DNA of 64,000 bases from Streptomyces sp. ATexAB-D23. GTDB taxonomy: Bacteria > Actinomycetota > Actinomycetes > Streptomycetales > Streptomycetaceae. This document shows positions 36,249-44,409 of the stretch, one piece after another. Numbering within the stretch: the first letter of the stretch is position 1; each line of letters opens with the position of its first letter. The notes beneath the pieces are model-generated. The model saw only the letters and a list, made by a program, of their open reading frames with translations, searched no databases and was not told the DNA's origin. The DNA lies in assembly GCF_000373645.1 (NCBI RefSeq), contig NZ_KB892005.1:774-64773 (forward strand), written 5' to 3'. A program made the translations under genes and the position numbers.

Positions 36249-37100
36249 CTACCGGGCCGGAAGTATCAGCCCCCAGGCCCCCGCCCGCACCGTCCAGGTC
36301 CGCGTCCGCACCGGCCCGCCGACCTGTATGTCCGCCCGGTAGCGGAAATCCGCCCCCGAGACCGTGACGGCCTTGGCCCTGGTGATGACCGGGGCGCCGT
36401 CCGGCGCGTCGATCGTCACCTCGGCCACGCCGTCGGCACCGCGCCCTGAGGTCACCGTCACCGAGGCGACCGGGCGGTCCAGATCGTTCAGCACGACACC
36501 GTCGGCCTCCACGCGCAGCCGGTGCGTCGAGGCGGCGGCGGACGGCTCCGGGGGCGCGGGGCGCACCAGGGTGCGGACCAGGGAGCGGCAGCTGTCCCAG
36601 ACCGCTGTGACCCCCGAGCGGCCGGTGGCGGCGCCCGGGGCGCCGTTCAGGGCGGGGATGCGCAGCGCCCCCAGCACCACGCCGTCGCTGTCGTCGACGA
36701 GCAGGTCCAGCCGGCGCTCCGCCCCGTCCAGCGCCGTGCGCGCCGCCGCCACCGTGCCCGTCGGCACGCCGAGCGAGTGCGCGAGTTCCAGGGTGGCCGA
36801 CGCGCCGACCGGTACCAGTGAGAGCGCGTTCATGGCCGGTTCCCGCTCCCGGTGCAGCAGGGACACCGCGCGCCGCAGTGCCCGGTCGTCGCCTATGACC
36901 ACCGGCCGCCGGCCGCCGCGCCGGGACAGGGCCCGGACGAATTCCCCCGGGCTGTCCGGGAGGCAGATCTTGGCGTGCGAGCCCGCGCTCAGCACGTCCT
37001 TGGCGATGCGGACGGACTCGCCGTCCGTGCGGCGGGCGACCGGATCGATCACCACCAGCAGATGGGGCGCACCGTTACCGGGGGGCTGGGCAGCCGACAC
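36249..37100 (-). CDS. diacylglycerol-kinase-like protein lacking kinase motifs
   Basis: A 283-aa protein from GTG 37100 with GAGGAAGGA upstream; the TTG at 37133 is an alternative. The fold follows lipid kinases of the DagK/sphingosine-kinase family (HLLVVIDPVAR, a central VVIGDDRALRRAVSLL, then SLVPVGASATLELAHSLGVP and a beta-rich C-terminal half with an ALRIPALNG strand). The nucleotide loop normally GGDGT reads GDDRA, and PxGTGNDFA reads PVGASATLE, so ATP binding is doubtful. It may be a regulatory or lipid-binding relic. It is divergent from purA and convergent with the P450. Confidence 0.65.
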   Translation of the reverse strand: MSAAQPPGNGAPHLLVVIDPVARRTDGESVRIAKDVLSAGSHAKICLPDSPGEFVRALSRRGGRRPVVIGDDRALRRAVSLLHREREPAMNALSLVPVGASATLELAHSLGVPTGTVAAARTALDGAERRLDLLVDDSDGVVLGALRIPALNGAPGAATGRSGVTAVWDSCRSLVRTLVRPAPPEPSAAASTHRLRVEADGVVLNDLDRPVASVTVTSGRGADGVAEVTIDAPDGAPVITRAKAVTVSGADFRYRADIQVGGPVRTRTWTVRAGAWGLILPAR

Positions 37101-37201
37101 CTCGGTCCTTCCTCGGGTAGCATCTTGGTGCAAGAGCCCCTTGCGCTATTGCGCCAGGGGCTTCGTCTATTCCGGGGCACCCGGTTCGACGGTTCAGGCT
37201 G

Positions 37202-37223
37202 TGCCGTACAACGTCGTACGGCA
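37202..37223. promoter_or_regulatory. palindromic operator candidate upstream of purA
   Basis: TGCCGTAC-N6-GTACGGCA is a perfect inverted repeat 64 bp upstream of the purA start and about 100 bp upstream of the divergent gene. A second hairpin-like stretch (GCCCCTTGCGC/GCGCCAGGGGC) is at 37136-37161. Either could regulate purA or end antisense transcription. The protein that binds is unknown. Confidence 0.4.
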
Positions 37224-37286
37224 TGTACGGCGTTTTGGTACGCCCCCTGACCTTGGACATGCCCCGCCCGGAAGGGGTGTACGCCT

Positions 37287-38570
37287 GTGCCCGCACTTGT
37301 GCTGCTCGGTGCTCAGTGGGGTGACGAGGGCAAGGGAAAGGCCACCGACCTCCTCGGTGGATCCGTGGACTACGTGGTGCGCTACCAAGGCGGCAACAAC
37401 GCCGGTCACACGGTCGTCGTCGGCGACCAGAAGTACGCACTGCATCTCCTCCCCTCCGGAATCCTGTCACCGGGATGTACCCCGGTCATCGGTAACGGTG
37501 TCGTCGTCGACCCGGCGGTCCTGCTCTCCGAGCTGAGTGGGCTGAACGACCGCGGCGTGGACACGTCGAAGCTGCTGATCAGCGGCAACGCCCATTTGAT
37601 CACCCCGTACAACGTCACCGTCGACAAGGTGACGGAACGGTTCCTCGGGAAGCGCAAGATCGGCACGACCGGGCGCGGTATCGGCCCGACGTATGCCGAC
37701 AAGATCAACCGCGTCGGCATCCGCGTCCAGGACCTCTACGACGAGTCGATCCTGGAGCAGAAGGTCGAGGCGGCCCTGGAGCAGAAGAACCAGCTCCTGG
37801 CCAAGGTCTTCAACCGGCGCGCCATCGAGGCCGGCAAGGTCGTCGAGGACATGCTCCAGTACGCGGAGCAGATCAAGCCCTACGTCGCCGACACGACGCT
37901 GGTCCTGAACAACGCCATCGACGCGGGCAAGGTCGTCCTCTTCGAGGGCGGTCAGGGCACGCTGCTCGACGTCGACCACGGCACGTACCCCTTCGTCACC
38001 TCCTCGAACCCGACCGCGGGCGGCGCCTGCACCGGTTCCGGCGTGGGGCCGACCAAGATCAGCCGGGTCATCGGCATCCTCAAGGCGTACACCACCCGCG
38101 TCGGCGCCGGCCCGTTCCCGACGGAGCTGCTGGACGAGGACGGCGAGGCGCTGCGCCGGATCGGCGGCGAGCGCGGTGTCACCACCGGTCGCGACCGCCG
38201 CTGCGGCTGGTTCGACGCGGTCATCGCGCGGTACGCGACCCGGGTCAACGGTCTCACCGACTTCTTCCTCACCAAGCTGGACGTGCTGACCGGCTGGGAG
38301 CAGATCCCGGTGTGCGTGGCGTACGAGATCGACGGCAAGCGCGTCGAGGAGCTCCCGTACAGCCAGACCGACTTCCACCACGCGAAGCCGGTCTACGAGA
38401 TGCTCCCGGGCTGGTCCGAGGACATCACGAAGGCGAAGACCTTCGCCGACCTGCCGAAGAACGCGCAGGCGTACGTGAAGGCGCTGGAGGAGATGTCCGG
38501 CGCCCCGATCTCCGCGATCGGCGTCGGCCCCGGCCGGACCGAGACCATCGAGATCAACTCGTTCCTGTAG
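37287..38570 (+). CDS. purA: adenylosuccinate synthetase
   Basis: Joins IMP and aspartate with GTP hydrolysis in AMP synthesis. The 427-aa product starts at GTG 37287 ([18 protein letters not shown], the P-loop signature). [47 protein letters not shown] and [12 protein letters not shown] are all family landmarks. Length is normal. The gene is monocistronic, with a terminator at 38586-38620. Confidence 0.98.
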   Translation: MPALVLLGAQWGDEGKGKATDLLGGSVDYVVRYQGGNNAGHTVVVGDQKYALHLLPSGILSPGCTPVIGNGVVVDPAVLLSELSGLNDRGVDTSKLLISGNAHLITPYNVTVDKVTERFLGKRKIGTTGRGIGPTYADKINRVGIRVQDLYDESILEQKVEAALEQKNQLLAKVFNRRAIEAGKVVEDMLQYAEQIKPYVADTTLVLNNAIDAGKVVLFEGGQGTLLDVDHGTYPFVTSSNPTAGGACTGSGVGPTKISRVIGILKAYTTRVGAGPFPTELLDEDGEALRRIGGERGVTTGRDRRCGWFDAVIARYATRVNGLTDFFLTKLDVLTGWEQIPVCVAYEIDGKRVEELPYSQTDFHHAKPVYEMLPGWSEDITKAKTFADLPKNAQAYVKALEEMSGAPISAIGVGPGRTETIEINSFL

Positions 38571-38585
38571 GCACACGGGCACGGA

Positions 38586-38620
38586 GGAGGGCCGGGGCGG
38601 AGGTCGCGCCCCGGCCCTCC
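38586..38620 (+). terminator. terminator after purA
   Basis: GGAGGGCCGGGGCG (38586-38599) and CGCCCCGGCCCTCC (38607-38620) are fully complementary, 16 bp after the stop. Confidence 0.8.
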
Positions 38621-38644
38621 GGCATGTCCGCCCGACGGAGACCG

Positions 38645-38689
38645 CTGCTGGTCTAGACCTTGACAGGTCCAGACCAGCAGCGGTTGGGT
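38645..38689 (+). promoter_or_regulatory. chitinase promoter with paired DasR-type operators (first copy)
   Basis: TGGTCTAGACCT (38649-38660) and AGGTCCAGACCA (38665-38676) are the 12-bp repeats known from Streptomyces chitinase promoters and match the DasR consensus. Together they form a 16-bp-arm inverted repeat with one mismatch and a TGAC centre. TTGACA (38660-38665) is the likely -35, so it is buried between the two sites, with TTGGGT (38684-38689) as a weak -10. Confidence 0.85.
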
Positions 38690-38770
38690 GTCGGGATGCC
38701 CGGACGGCCCGCCCCCGCTGAGGTGTCGCGCGGCGAGCCATGCCCGTCCTTGTCGAAGGAGTGAGCAGCG

Positions 38771-39661
38771 CTGAACCGCATCAAGAGCGTCCTGACCGTA
38801 CTGAGCGCCGTCATCGCGACGGCTGCCTTCCTGCCCGGCGCCGCCAACGCCGCTCCCGCCGGGCCGGCCGTCGCCGGCCCGGCCTCGTGCGCACCCCTGT
38901 GGAGCTCGTCGACCGCCTACTCGGCGGGCGGCACGGTCTCGCACCACGGCCGCAACTGGACGGCGAAGTGGTGGACGCAGAACGAGAACCCGGGCGCCAC
39001 CACCGTCTGGGCCGACGCGGGTGCCTGTACGGGTGGGGTCTCCGACTTCGCCATCAGCGAGGCGGAGTTCGACGAGATCTTCCCCGACCGCGACCCCTTC
39101 TACACGTATCAGGGTCTGATCGACGCCCTGCACGCGTACCCGCGGTTCGCGAACACCGGTACCGAGCAGACCAGGAGCCGGGAGGCGGCGGCGTTCCTGA
39201 CGCATGCCGACTTCGAGTCGGTCGGCCTCCAGTACGTGAAGGAGATCAACGAGGCCAACTACTGGATCAAGTGCGACTACAGCCAGCCGTTCGGCTGCCC
39301 GGCGGGCCAGTCCGCGTACTACGGGCGCGGGCCGATCATGTTCAGCTGGAACTTCAACTACAAGGCGGCGGGGGACGCCCTCGGCCTCGATCTGCTCAAC
39401 GATCCCTGGCTGGTGGAGCGTGATCCCTCGGTCGCCTGGCAGACCGCGCTCTGGTACTGGAACACCCAGAACGGCCCCGGGACCATGACCTCGCACGACG
39501 CGATGGTCGGCGGGGCGGGCTTCGGCGAGACGATCCGCTCGCTCAACGGATCGTTGGAGTGCGACGGCGGCAACCCCGAATCGGTGCGCGCGCGGGTCGC
39601 CAAGTACGAGCACATCACCGATGTCATCGGCGTCGCCCCGGGCTCGGGCCTCACCTGCTGA
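38771..39661 (+). CDS. GH19 chitinase-like protein with CBM5/12, divergent active site, CTG start
   Basis: A 296-aa secreted protein. The frame is closed by a TGA at 38762, so the first possible initiator at a good distance from GAAGGAG (38755-38761) is CTG 38771. The signal peptide is about residues 1-28 (NRIKSVLTVLSAVIATAAF), the chitin-binding module CBM5/12 contains NWTAKWWTQNENPG, and the GH19 domain fills the rest. The paralogue's SHETGG reads DFESVG and its GPIQLSWNFNY reads GPIMFSWNFNY, but both catalytic glutamates (nine residues apart) are kept. Activity may be altered. It shares promoter and layout with its downstream paralogue. Confidence 0.82.
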   Translation: MNRIKSVLTVLSAVIATAAFLPGAANAAPAGPAVAGPASCAPLWSSSTAYSAGGTVSHHGRNWTAKWWTQNENPGATTVWADAGACTGGVSDFAISEAEFDEIFPDRDPFYTYQGLIDALHAYPRFANTGTEQTRSREAAAFLTHADFESVGLQYVKEINEANYWIKCDYSQPFGCPAGQSAYYGRGPIMFSWNFNYKAAGDALGLDLLNDPWLVERDPSVAWQTALWYWNTQNGPGTMTSHDAMVGGAGFGETIRSLNGSLECDGGNPESVRARVAKYEHITDVIGVAPGSGLTC

Positions 39662-39674
39662 CGTCACTTCGGTG

Positions 39675-39720
39675 CCCCGGGCCCGTCCGCGATCCCGCAT
39701 CGTGGACGGGCCCGGGGTTT
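39675..39720 (+). terminator. terminator between the chitinases
   Basis: CCCCGGGCCCGTCC (39675-39688) and GGACGGGCCCGGGG (39704-39717) pair and continue with GCGAT/ATCGT, followed by TTT. It separates the two chitinase transcripts. Confidence 0.88.
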
Positions 39721-39741
39721 AACCGGCGGAAATTCCCTCAT

Positions 39742-39785
39742 TGTTGGTCTAGACCTTGACAGGTCCAGACCAACAGCGCTTGAGT
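39742..39785 (+). promoter_or_regulatory. chitinase promoter with paired DasR-type operators (second copy)
   Basis: The same TGGTCTAGACCT-TGAC-AGGTCCAGACCA arrangement as before the first chitinase, here at 39745-39772 with 15-bp outer arms. The -35 TTGACA is at 39756-39761 and TTGAGT (39780-39785) is a possible -10. The near identity with the copy at 38645 shows that promoter and gene were duplicated together. Confidence 0.85.
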
Positions 39786-39845
39786 GTCGGCACCCCCACA
39801 GCGGCGCGCCGGGTCAGCGATGCGCCGCGCCGAAGGAGTGTGCAG

Positions 39846-40742
39846 ATGTTCCGACGCGCCATGGGCCTGCTCGCCGCGCTGGGCGCGGTCGTCGCAGGAC
39901 TCGTCGTACTCCCCGCCACGACCGCATCGGCCGCCGACTGCGCGGCCGCCTGGAACGCCTCGTCCGTCTACACGGGCAGCGACTCCGCCTCGTACAACGG
40001 GCACAACTGGACCGCCAAGTGGTGGACGCAGAACGAGACCCCCGGCAGTTCCGACGTCTGGGCCGACCAGGGCGCCTGCGGAGGCGGCGGCAGCACGGAC
40101 CCGGGCGACCCGGGCTCCTCCGCCGGCTTCGTCGTCAGCGAGGCCCAGTTCAACCAGATGTTCCCCGGCCGCAACTCCTTCTACACGTACAGCGGGCTGG
40201 TCGCCGCCCTGGACGCCTACCCGGGCTTCGCCAACACCGGCAGTGACGACGTCAAGAAGCAGGAGGCCGCGGCCTTCCTCGCCAACGTCAGCCACGAGAC
40301 CGGCGGCCTCGTGTACATCGTCGAGCAGAACACCGCCAACTACCCGCACTACTGCGACAGCGGCCAGCCCTACGGCTGCCCGGCCGGTCAGGCCGCGTAC
40401 TACGGGCGCGGACCGATCCAGCTCAGCTGGAACTTCAACTACAAGGCCGCGGGCGACGCGCTCGGCATCGACCTGCTGGGCAACCCCTACCTGGTCGAGC
40501 AGGACGCGGCCGTGGCCTGGAAGACCGGCCTCTGGTACTGGAACACCCAGAACGGCCCCGGCACCATGACGGCCCACAACGCCATGGTGAACGGCGCCGG
40601 CTTCGGCGAGACGATCCGCTCCATCAACGGCTCGATCGAGTGCAACGGCGGCAACCCCGCCCAGGTCCAGAGCCGCATCGACAAGTACCAGGCGTTCACG
40701 CAGATCCTCGGCACCACGCCCGGCTCCAACCTCAGCTGCTGA
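39846..40742 (+). CDS. secreted GH19 chitinase with CBM5/12
   Basis: Hydrolyses chitin outside the cell. The 298-aa product from ATG 39846 has a signal peptide ending at TTASAADC (about residue 30), a CBM5/12 with NWTAKWWTQNETPG, a Gly/Ser/Asp/Pro linker (GGGGSTDPGDPGSS) and a GH19 domain. The catalytic pair is intact: the acid in SHETGG and the base nine residues on in VEQN, with YYGRGPIQLSWNFNY forming the cleft. The RBS GAAGGAG is well placed. It is expected to be induced by chitin breakdown products through DasR. A strong terminator follows. Confidence 0.95.
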   Translation: MFRRAMGLLAALGAVVAGLVVLPATTASAADCAAAWNASSVYTGSDSASYNGHNWTAKWWTQNETPGSSDVWADQGACGGGGSTDPGDPGSSAGFVVSEAQFNQMFPGRNSFYTYSGLVAALDAYPGFANTGSDDVKKQEAAAFLANVSHETGGLVYIVEQNTANYPHYCDSGQPYGCPAGQAAYYGRGPIQLSWNFNYKAAGDALGIDLLGNPYLVEQDAAVAWKTGLWYWNTQNGPGTMTAHNAMVNGAGFGETIRSINGSIECNGGNPAQVQSRIDKYQAFTQILGTTPGSNLSC

Positions 40743-40759
40743 CCGCGGAATTCACACGT

Positions 40760-40801
40760 GTGGGGGACGCCCCCGGCCACTCGGCCGGAGGCGTCCCCCA
40801 C
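40760..40801 (+). terminator. terminator after the second chitinase
   Basis: GTGGGGGACGC (40760-40770) and GCGTCCCCCAC (40791-40801) pair, with an inner CCGGCC/GGCCGG stem. Confidence 0.85.
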
Positions 40802-40877
40802 CTCGTTGTCAGTGGTGGCCTCTAACGTCGCAATCGTCGGGACCGCAGGCGGTCGGCGCACGAGGAGAGGCACCACG

Positions 40878-42020
40878 ATGGAGTTCCTGATCGAACGCGG
40901 CGAGCTGACGGACGCCGTCGCCTGGGCCGCCCGTGTCCTGCCCACCAGATCGCCCGTGCCCGTCCTGGGCGGTCTGCTGCTGGAGGCGGCGGACGGCAGG
41001 CTGAGCATCTCCGGCCTGGACTACGAGGCGTCCGCCCGCATCGAGGTGGCGGCGCGGACCGAAAGGCCCGGGAAGGTCCTGGTCATGGGCCGCCGCCTGC
41101 TCGATGTGTGCAAGGTGCTGCCCGAGGGACCGGTGGAGTGCGCGGTCGAGGGGGCGCGGTTCACGGTGACGGGCGGCGGCGCCGGATTCGGCCTGTCGGT
41201 CCTGCCGTTGGACGACTATCCGGCGCTGCCGCCGCTGCCGGACGTCCTCGGCGCGGTGGACGGGCAGGAATTCGCGGCGGCCGTCGCCGACGTGTCGGTG
41301 GCCGCGGGCCGCGACGACACGCTGCCCACGCTCACCGGCATCCGGCTGGGGATCGACGGCGGGCGGCTGACCCTCGCGGCGACGGACCGCTACCGCTTCG
41401 CGGTCCGTACGCTCGGCTGGCAGCCCGCGGAGCCCGGCGTCACGGCCGATGTCGTCGTCTCGGCCCGCCGGCTCAGCGAGATCGCCCGGTCCGTCGGCGC
41501 GCGCCCGGGACCGGTCCGCCTCGCGCTGGACAAGGGCTCGGCGGGCTTCGAGCGGGAGGGCATGCGCACCACCGTCCGGCTGCTCGACGGCCGGCTCCCG
41601 CGCCACGACAAGCTGTTCGTGCTGAACGGCCCGGTCAAGGCGGTGACCGAGCGCGAGCCGCTGGTGGAGGCGGTGAAGCGGGTCGCGGTGGTGGCGGACG
41701 GGGACAGTCCGCTCCAGTTCGCCTTCTCCGCCGGCTCCGTGCTGCTCCAGGCGGGATACGAGGACGACGTGGCCTCCCAGCGCCTGCCCGCCGAGCTCCT
41801 GGACACCGAGGAGATCACGGTCGCGTTCAACCCGTCGTACCTGATGGACGCGCTGGCCTCGTTCGACACCCCGGTCGTCCGGTTCCAGCTGATGGGCCAG
41901 GGGCAGCGCGCCATGATCACCGGGCACCGGGACCACGAGGAGGCGGCGGGCGCGGCGGACGGGTCGGGGGACACGGTCCACCAGCACCTGCTCATGTCGG
42001 TCAAGCCGCTGGTCCAGTGA
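40878..42020 (+). CDS. DNA polymerase III beta-clamp paralogue (DnaN-like)
   Basis: A 380-aa protein from ATG 40878 (GAGGAGAGG upstream) with the three-domain sliding-clamp pattern: MEFLIERGELTDAVAWAARVLP, LTGIRLGIDGGRLTLAATDRYR, FNPSYLMDALASF and a C-terminal HLLMSVKPLVQ in place of the usual LxPxR/VMPMR ending. The main dnaN normally lies beside dnaA and recF at oriC, so this is probably a second clamp. Extra clamps in Streptomyces can protect against clamp-binding antibiotics, but no such cluster is present here. The C-terminal region has an Ala/Gly/Asp-rich insertion before HQHLL. Confidence 0.85.
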   Translation: MEFLIERGELTDAVAWAARVLPTRSPVPVLGGLLLEAADGRLSISGLDYEASARIEVAARTERPGKVLVMGRRLLDVCKVLPEGPVECAVEGARFTVTGGGAGFGLSVLPLDDYPALPPLPDVLGAVDGQEFAAAVADVSVAAGRDDTLPTLTGIRLGIDGGRLTLAATDRYRFAVRTLGWQPAEPGVTADVVVSARRLSEIARSVGARPGPVRLALDKGSAGFEREGMRTTVRLLDGRLPRHDKLFVLNGPVKAVTEREPLVEAVKRVAVVADGDSPLQFAFSAGSVLLQAGYEDDVASQRLPAELLDTEEITVAFNPSYLMDALASFDTPVVRFQLMGQGQRAMITGHRDHEEAAGAADGSGDTVHQHLLMSVKPLVQ

Positions 42021-42076
42021 GGACGGACACGGGGCCCGGCCCGCCGGTCCCTGGGCCCGCGGCCGGGCGGGGCCGG

Positions 42077-44266
42077 TCAGCCGGACTTCGTGTACGTGAG
42101 CTTCTCGCCGCTGGACGTGTTCTCGCGGCTCAGCGTGCCGTCAGGGAGCAGGGTGAGTCTGGTCGGGCTGCCGGGGGAACAGGACGTCATGGGCTCGCCC
42201 TCCGTCACGGTGGACGGGCCGATCTCCACCGAATCGCCCTCGGCCGCCTCGGCGGACAGCGACGCCTCGAAGACGCAGCGGTAGGTGCCGCCCGTGGCCA
42301 GCGGGCCCTCGGCGGTCAGGGTGAGGATGGTGTCGCCCACCTCGCCCTGCCGGATGACGAGTTCACGGGTGGAGTGGCCGGTGGCGTTGTCGATGCTGCC
42401 GGACCAGGACCCGAGGTAGCCCTCGGGGACGCCGCCCTCCTCGCCGTTCTGCCCGTGGTCGCTGGGGGAGGGGTCCGGGGAGACGGAGACGTCCGGGGAC
42501 GGGGAGTTGCCGGTGTCCTCGGACGGGGACGGGCCGGCGGAGTGGGAGGGGCCCGCCGTGGGCTTCCCGCCCTTGTCGTTCATGAGCGCGTAGACGGAGC
42601 CCCCGGCCCCTATCGCGACCAGCACGGCGACGACGACGAGAGCGACGGTCGAGCCTCTGCGGCGGCCCGGCTCCGGCGCGGGGGCCGGGTGCGGGGCGCC
42701 CGCCGGGTAGCCGGGGCCGTACGGGGGAGTCGCGACGAGACCGGGCTGCTGCGGGTATCCGTAGGGGTAGCCGTGGTCCTGGCCGGGCTGCTGCGGATAG
42801 CCGTACCCCGGGGCGGGGCTGGGCTGTTGCGGGGGGCCGAAGCCCTGGGCCGGCTGTTGCGGGTAGCCGTAGCCGGGCGGCGCGGCGGGCGGCGGTCCGC
42901 TCGGTGGCGGTCCGCTCGGCTGCGGGGCGACGGGGCTGGGCGCGGCGATCGCGGTGGGGAGCGCGTGGACGGGCGCGGGCGGCGTGGCCGAGGGCTCGCC
43001 GGGCGTGGCGGGGAGCACGGCGGTGGGTGGCTCGGGCGGGGGGCCCGGCGCCGGCGCGGGTCCGCTCGCAGCCCCGTCGGGGACCGGCTTGGTCAGGGAG
43101 GCCGGACCGGCCGGGACCGGAGCGGCCACCGGGACCGCGTCCTGTGGCCCCACGCCGTCCTGCTGCCCCGCACCGCCCTGCTGTCCGGCGACCGGCTGTC
43201 CGGCGACCGGCGGCCGCGCGTCCCGTGGCTCCGCGTGCCCGGGGCCGCCTCCTGCCGGCCCGCTCCCTGCCGGCCCGCTCCCTGCCGGCCCGCTCCCTGC
43301 CGGTCCGGCGTGGGCCGGCCCCGCGTCCTCGGGGTCCTCCGAGTCGAGCAGTTCCACGGCGTGGCGGCCGAGTTGGGCGATGAGCGCGCCCGGCAGCCAG
43401 GGCTCCGGGCTGTTGTCGCCGTCGGCGAGCAGGGCCAGGATGTCGTCCGTGGACGGCCGGGCCTGCGGGTCCTTGTGGAGGCAGCCCCGGATCAGGTCGT
43501 CGAGGCCGGCCGTCACGCCGGTCAGGTCGGGGTCCTCCTGCGCGATGCGGAACAGCAGGGCGTGCATCTCGTTGGCCGCCGCCCCGAAGGGCAGCCGCCC
43601 GGTCAGGGCATACGTCAGCACCGAGCCCAGGCAGAACACGTCGCTCGCCGCGCTCACGCGCTCGCCCCGCACCTGCTCGGGCGACATGAAGCCGGGCGAG
43701 CCGACCAGCGCGCCGGTGCGGGTGAGACCGCCGTCGGTGACGGTGTCCAGGGCTCTGGCTATCCCGAAGTCGATGACGCGCGGACCGTCGATCGTGAGGA
43801 GGATGTTGGACGGCTTCAGGTCCCGGTGGATGAGGCCGGCCGTGTGGATGGCCTTCAGGGCGTGTGCGAGACCGGAGCCCAGAATGCGGACGGACCGTTC
43901 AGGCAGGGGGCCGTAGGTGCCGGGGGCGGGCCCGGACGAGGCGCTGGGCCGGCCCGAGACGGTGGCATGGAGGGAGGGCCCAGCGACATAACCGGTGGCG
44001 ACCCACGGCACGTCGGCGTCGGTGTCGGCGTCCAGCACCGGGGCGGTCCACGTCGAGCCCACCCGGCGTGCGGCCTGCACCTCCTGCCGGAACCGGTCGC
44101 GGAACACCTGCTGAGCGGCGAGTTCCTCGCGTACGAGCTTGAGCGCGACCGTACGGCCGCGGTCGGAGCGGGCCAGATACACCTGGCCCATCCCGCCCGC
44201 GCCGAGGCGCCCCAGCAGGCGGTACGCGCCGATGCGCTGTGGATCGGTGGACCCGAGCTTTTCCAT
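42077..44266 (-). CDS. Hanks-type Ser/Thr protein kinase, membrane-anchored
   Basis: A 729-aa kinase from ATG 44266. The catalytic domain is residues 15-275: LLGRLGAGGMGQVYLA (P-loop), ALKLV lysine, IHRDLKPSNILL catalytic loop and VIDFGIAR magnesium motif. A 260-residue Pro/Gly/Ala/Gln linker follows, with tandem GPAGS units (DNA 43250-43310) and repeated YGYPQQP. Then come a single membrane helix (GSTVALVVVAVLVAIGAGGSVYA) and an extracytoplasmic domain of about 170 residues ending in SSGEKLTYTKSG that is not PASTA. The outer domain (GYLGSWSGSIDN, lipocalin-like in feel) may sense a ligand. Targets unknown. Divergent from the GntR gene. Confidence 0.9.
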   Translation of the reverse strand: MEKLGSTDPQRIGAYRLLGRLGAGGMGQVYLARSDRGRTVALKLVREELAAQQVFRDRFRQEVQAARRVGSTWTAPVLDADTDADVPWVATGYVAGPSLHATVSGRPSASSGPAPGTYGPLPERSVRILGSGLAHALKAIHTAGLIHRDLKPSNILLTIDGPRVIDFGIARALDTVTDGGLTRTGALVGSPGFMSPEQVRGERVSAASDVFCLGSVLTYALTGRLPFGAAANEMHALLFRIAQEDPDLTGVTAGLDDLIRGCLHKDPQARPSTDDILALLADGDNSPEPWLPGALIAQLGRHAVELLDSEDPEDAGPAHAGPAGSGPAGSGPAGSGPAGGGPGHAEPRDARPPVAGQPVAGQQGGAGQQDGVGPQDAVPVAAPVPAGPASLTKPVPDGAASGPAPAPGPPPEPPTAVLPATPGEPSATPPAPVHALPTAIAAPSPVAPQPSGPPPSGPPPAAPPGYGYPQQPAQGFGPPQQPSPAPGYGYPQQPGQDHGYPYGYPQQPGLVATPPYGPGYPAGAPHPAPAPEPGRRRGSTVALVVVAVLVAIGAGGSVYALMNDKGGKPTAGPSHSAGPSPSEDTGNSPSPDVSVSPDPSPSDHGQNGEEGGVPEGYLGSWSGSIDNATGHSTRELVIRQGEVGDTILTLTAEGPLATGGTYRCVFEASLSAEAAEGDSVEIGPSTVTEGEPMTSCSPGSPTRLTLLPDGTLSRENTSSGEKLTYTKSG

Positions 44267-44409
44267 GGTGTGCGGCCTCCCCCGTACGACAACACGCCGG
44301 ACGGGGACGAGAATAGCGGCGTGGATCGCCGTGCCGCGGCCCCTCCGGGGCTCGGGGCCGGTCAGGCGCCGGTCTAAGGTGACCCGGAACCGAATCGGGG
44401 AGGGGCACC

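Noticed and set aside
41108..44377. 1,089-codon plus-strand frame across the clamp and kinase genes
   Set aside because: It is Arg/Gly/Ala/Pro-rich with no domain, and overlaps two well-supported genes in other frames.
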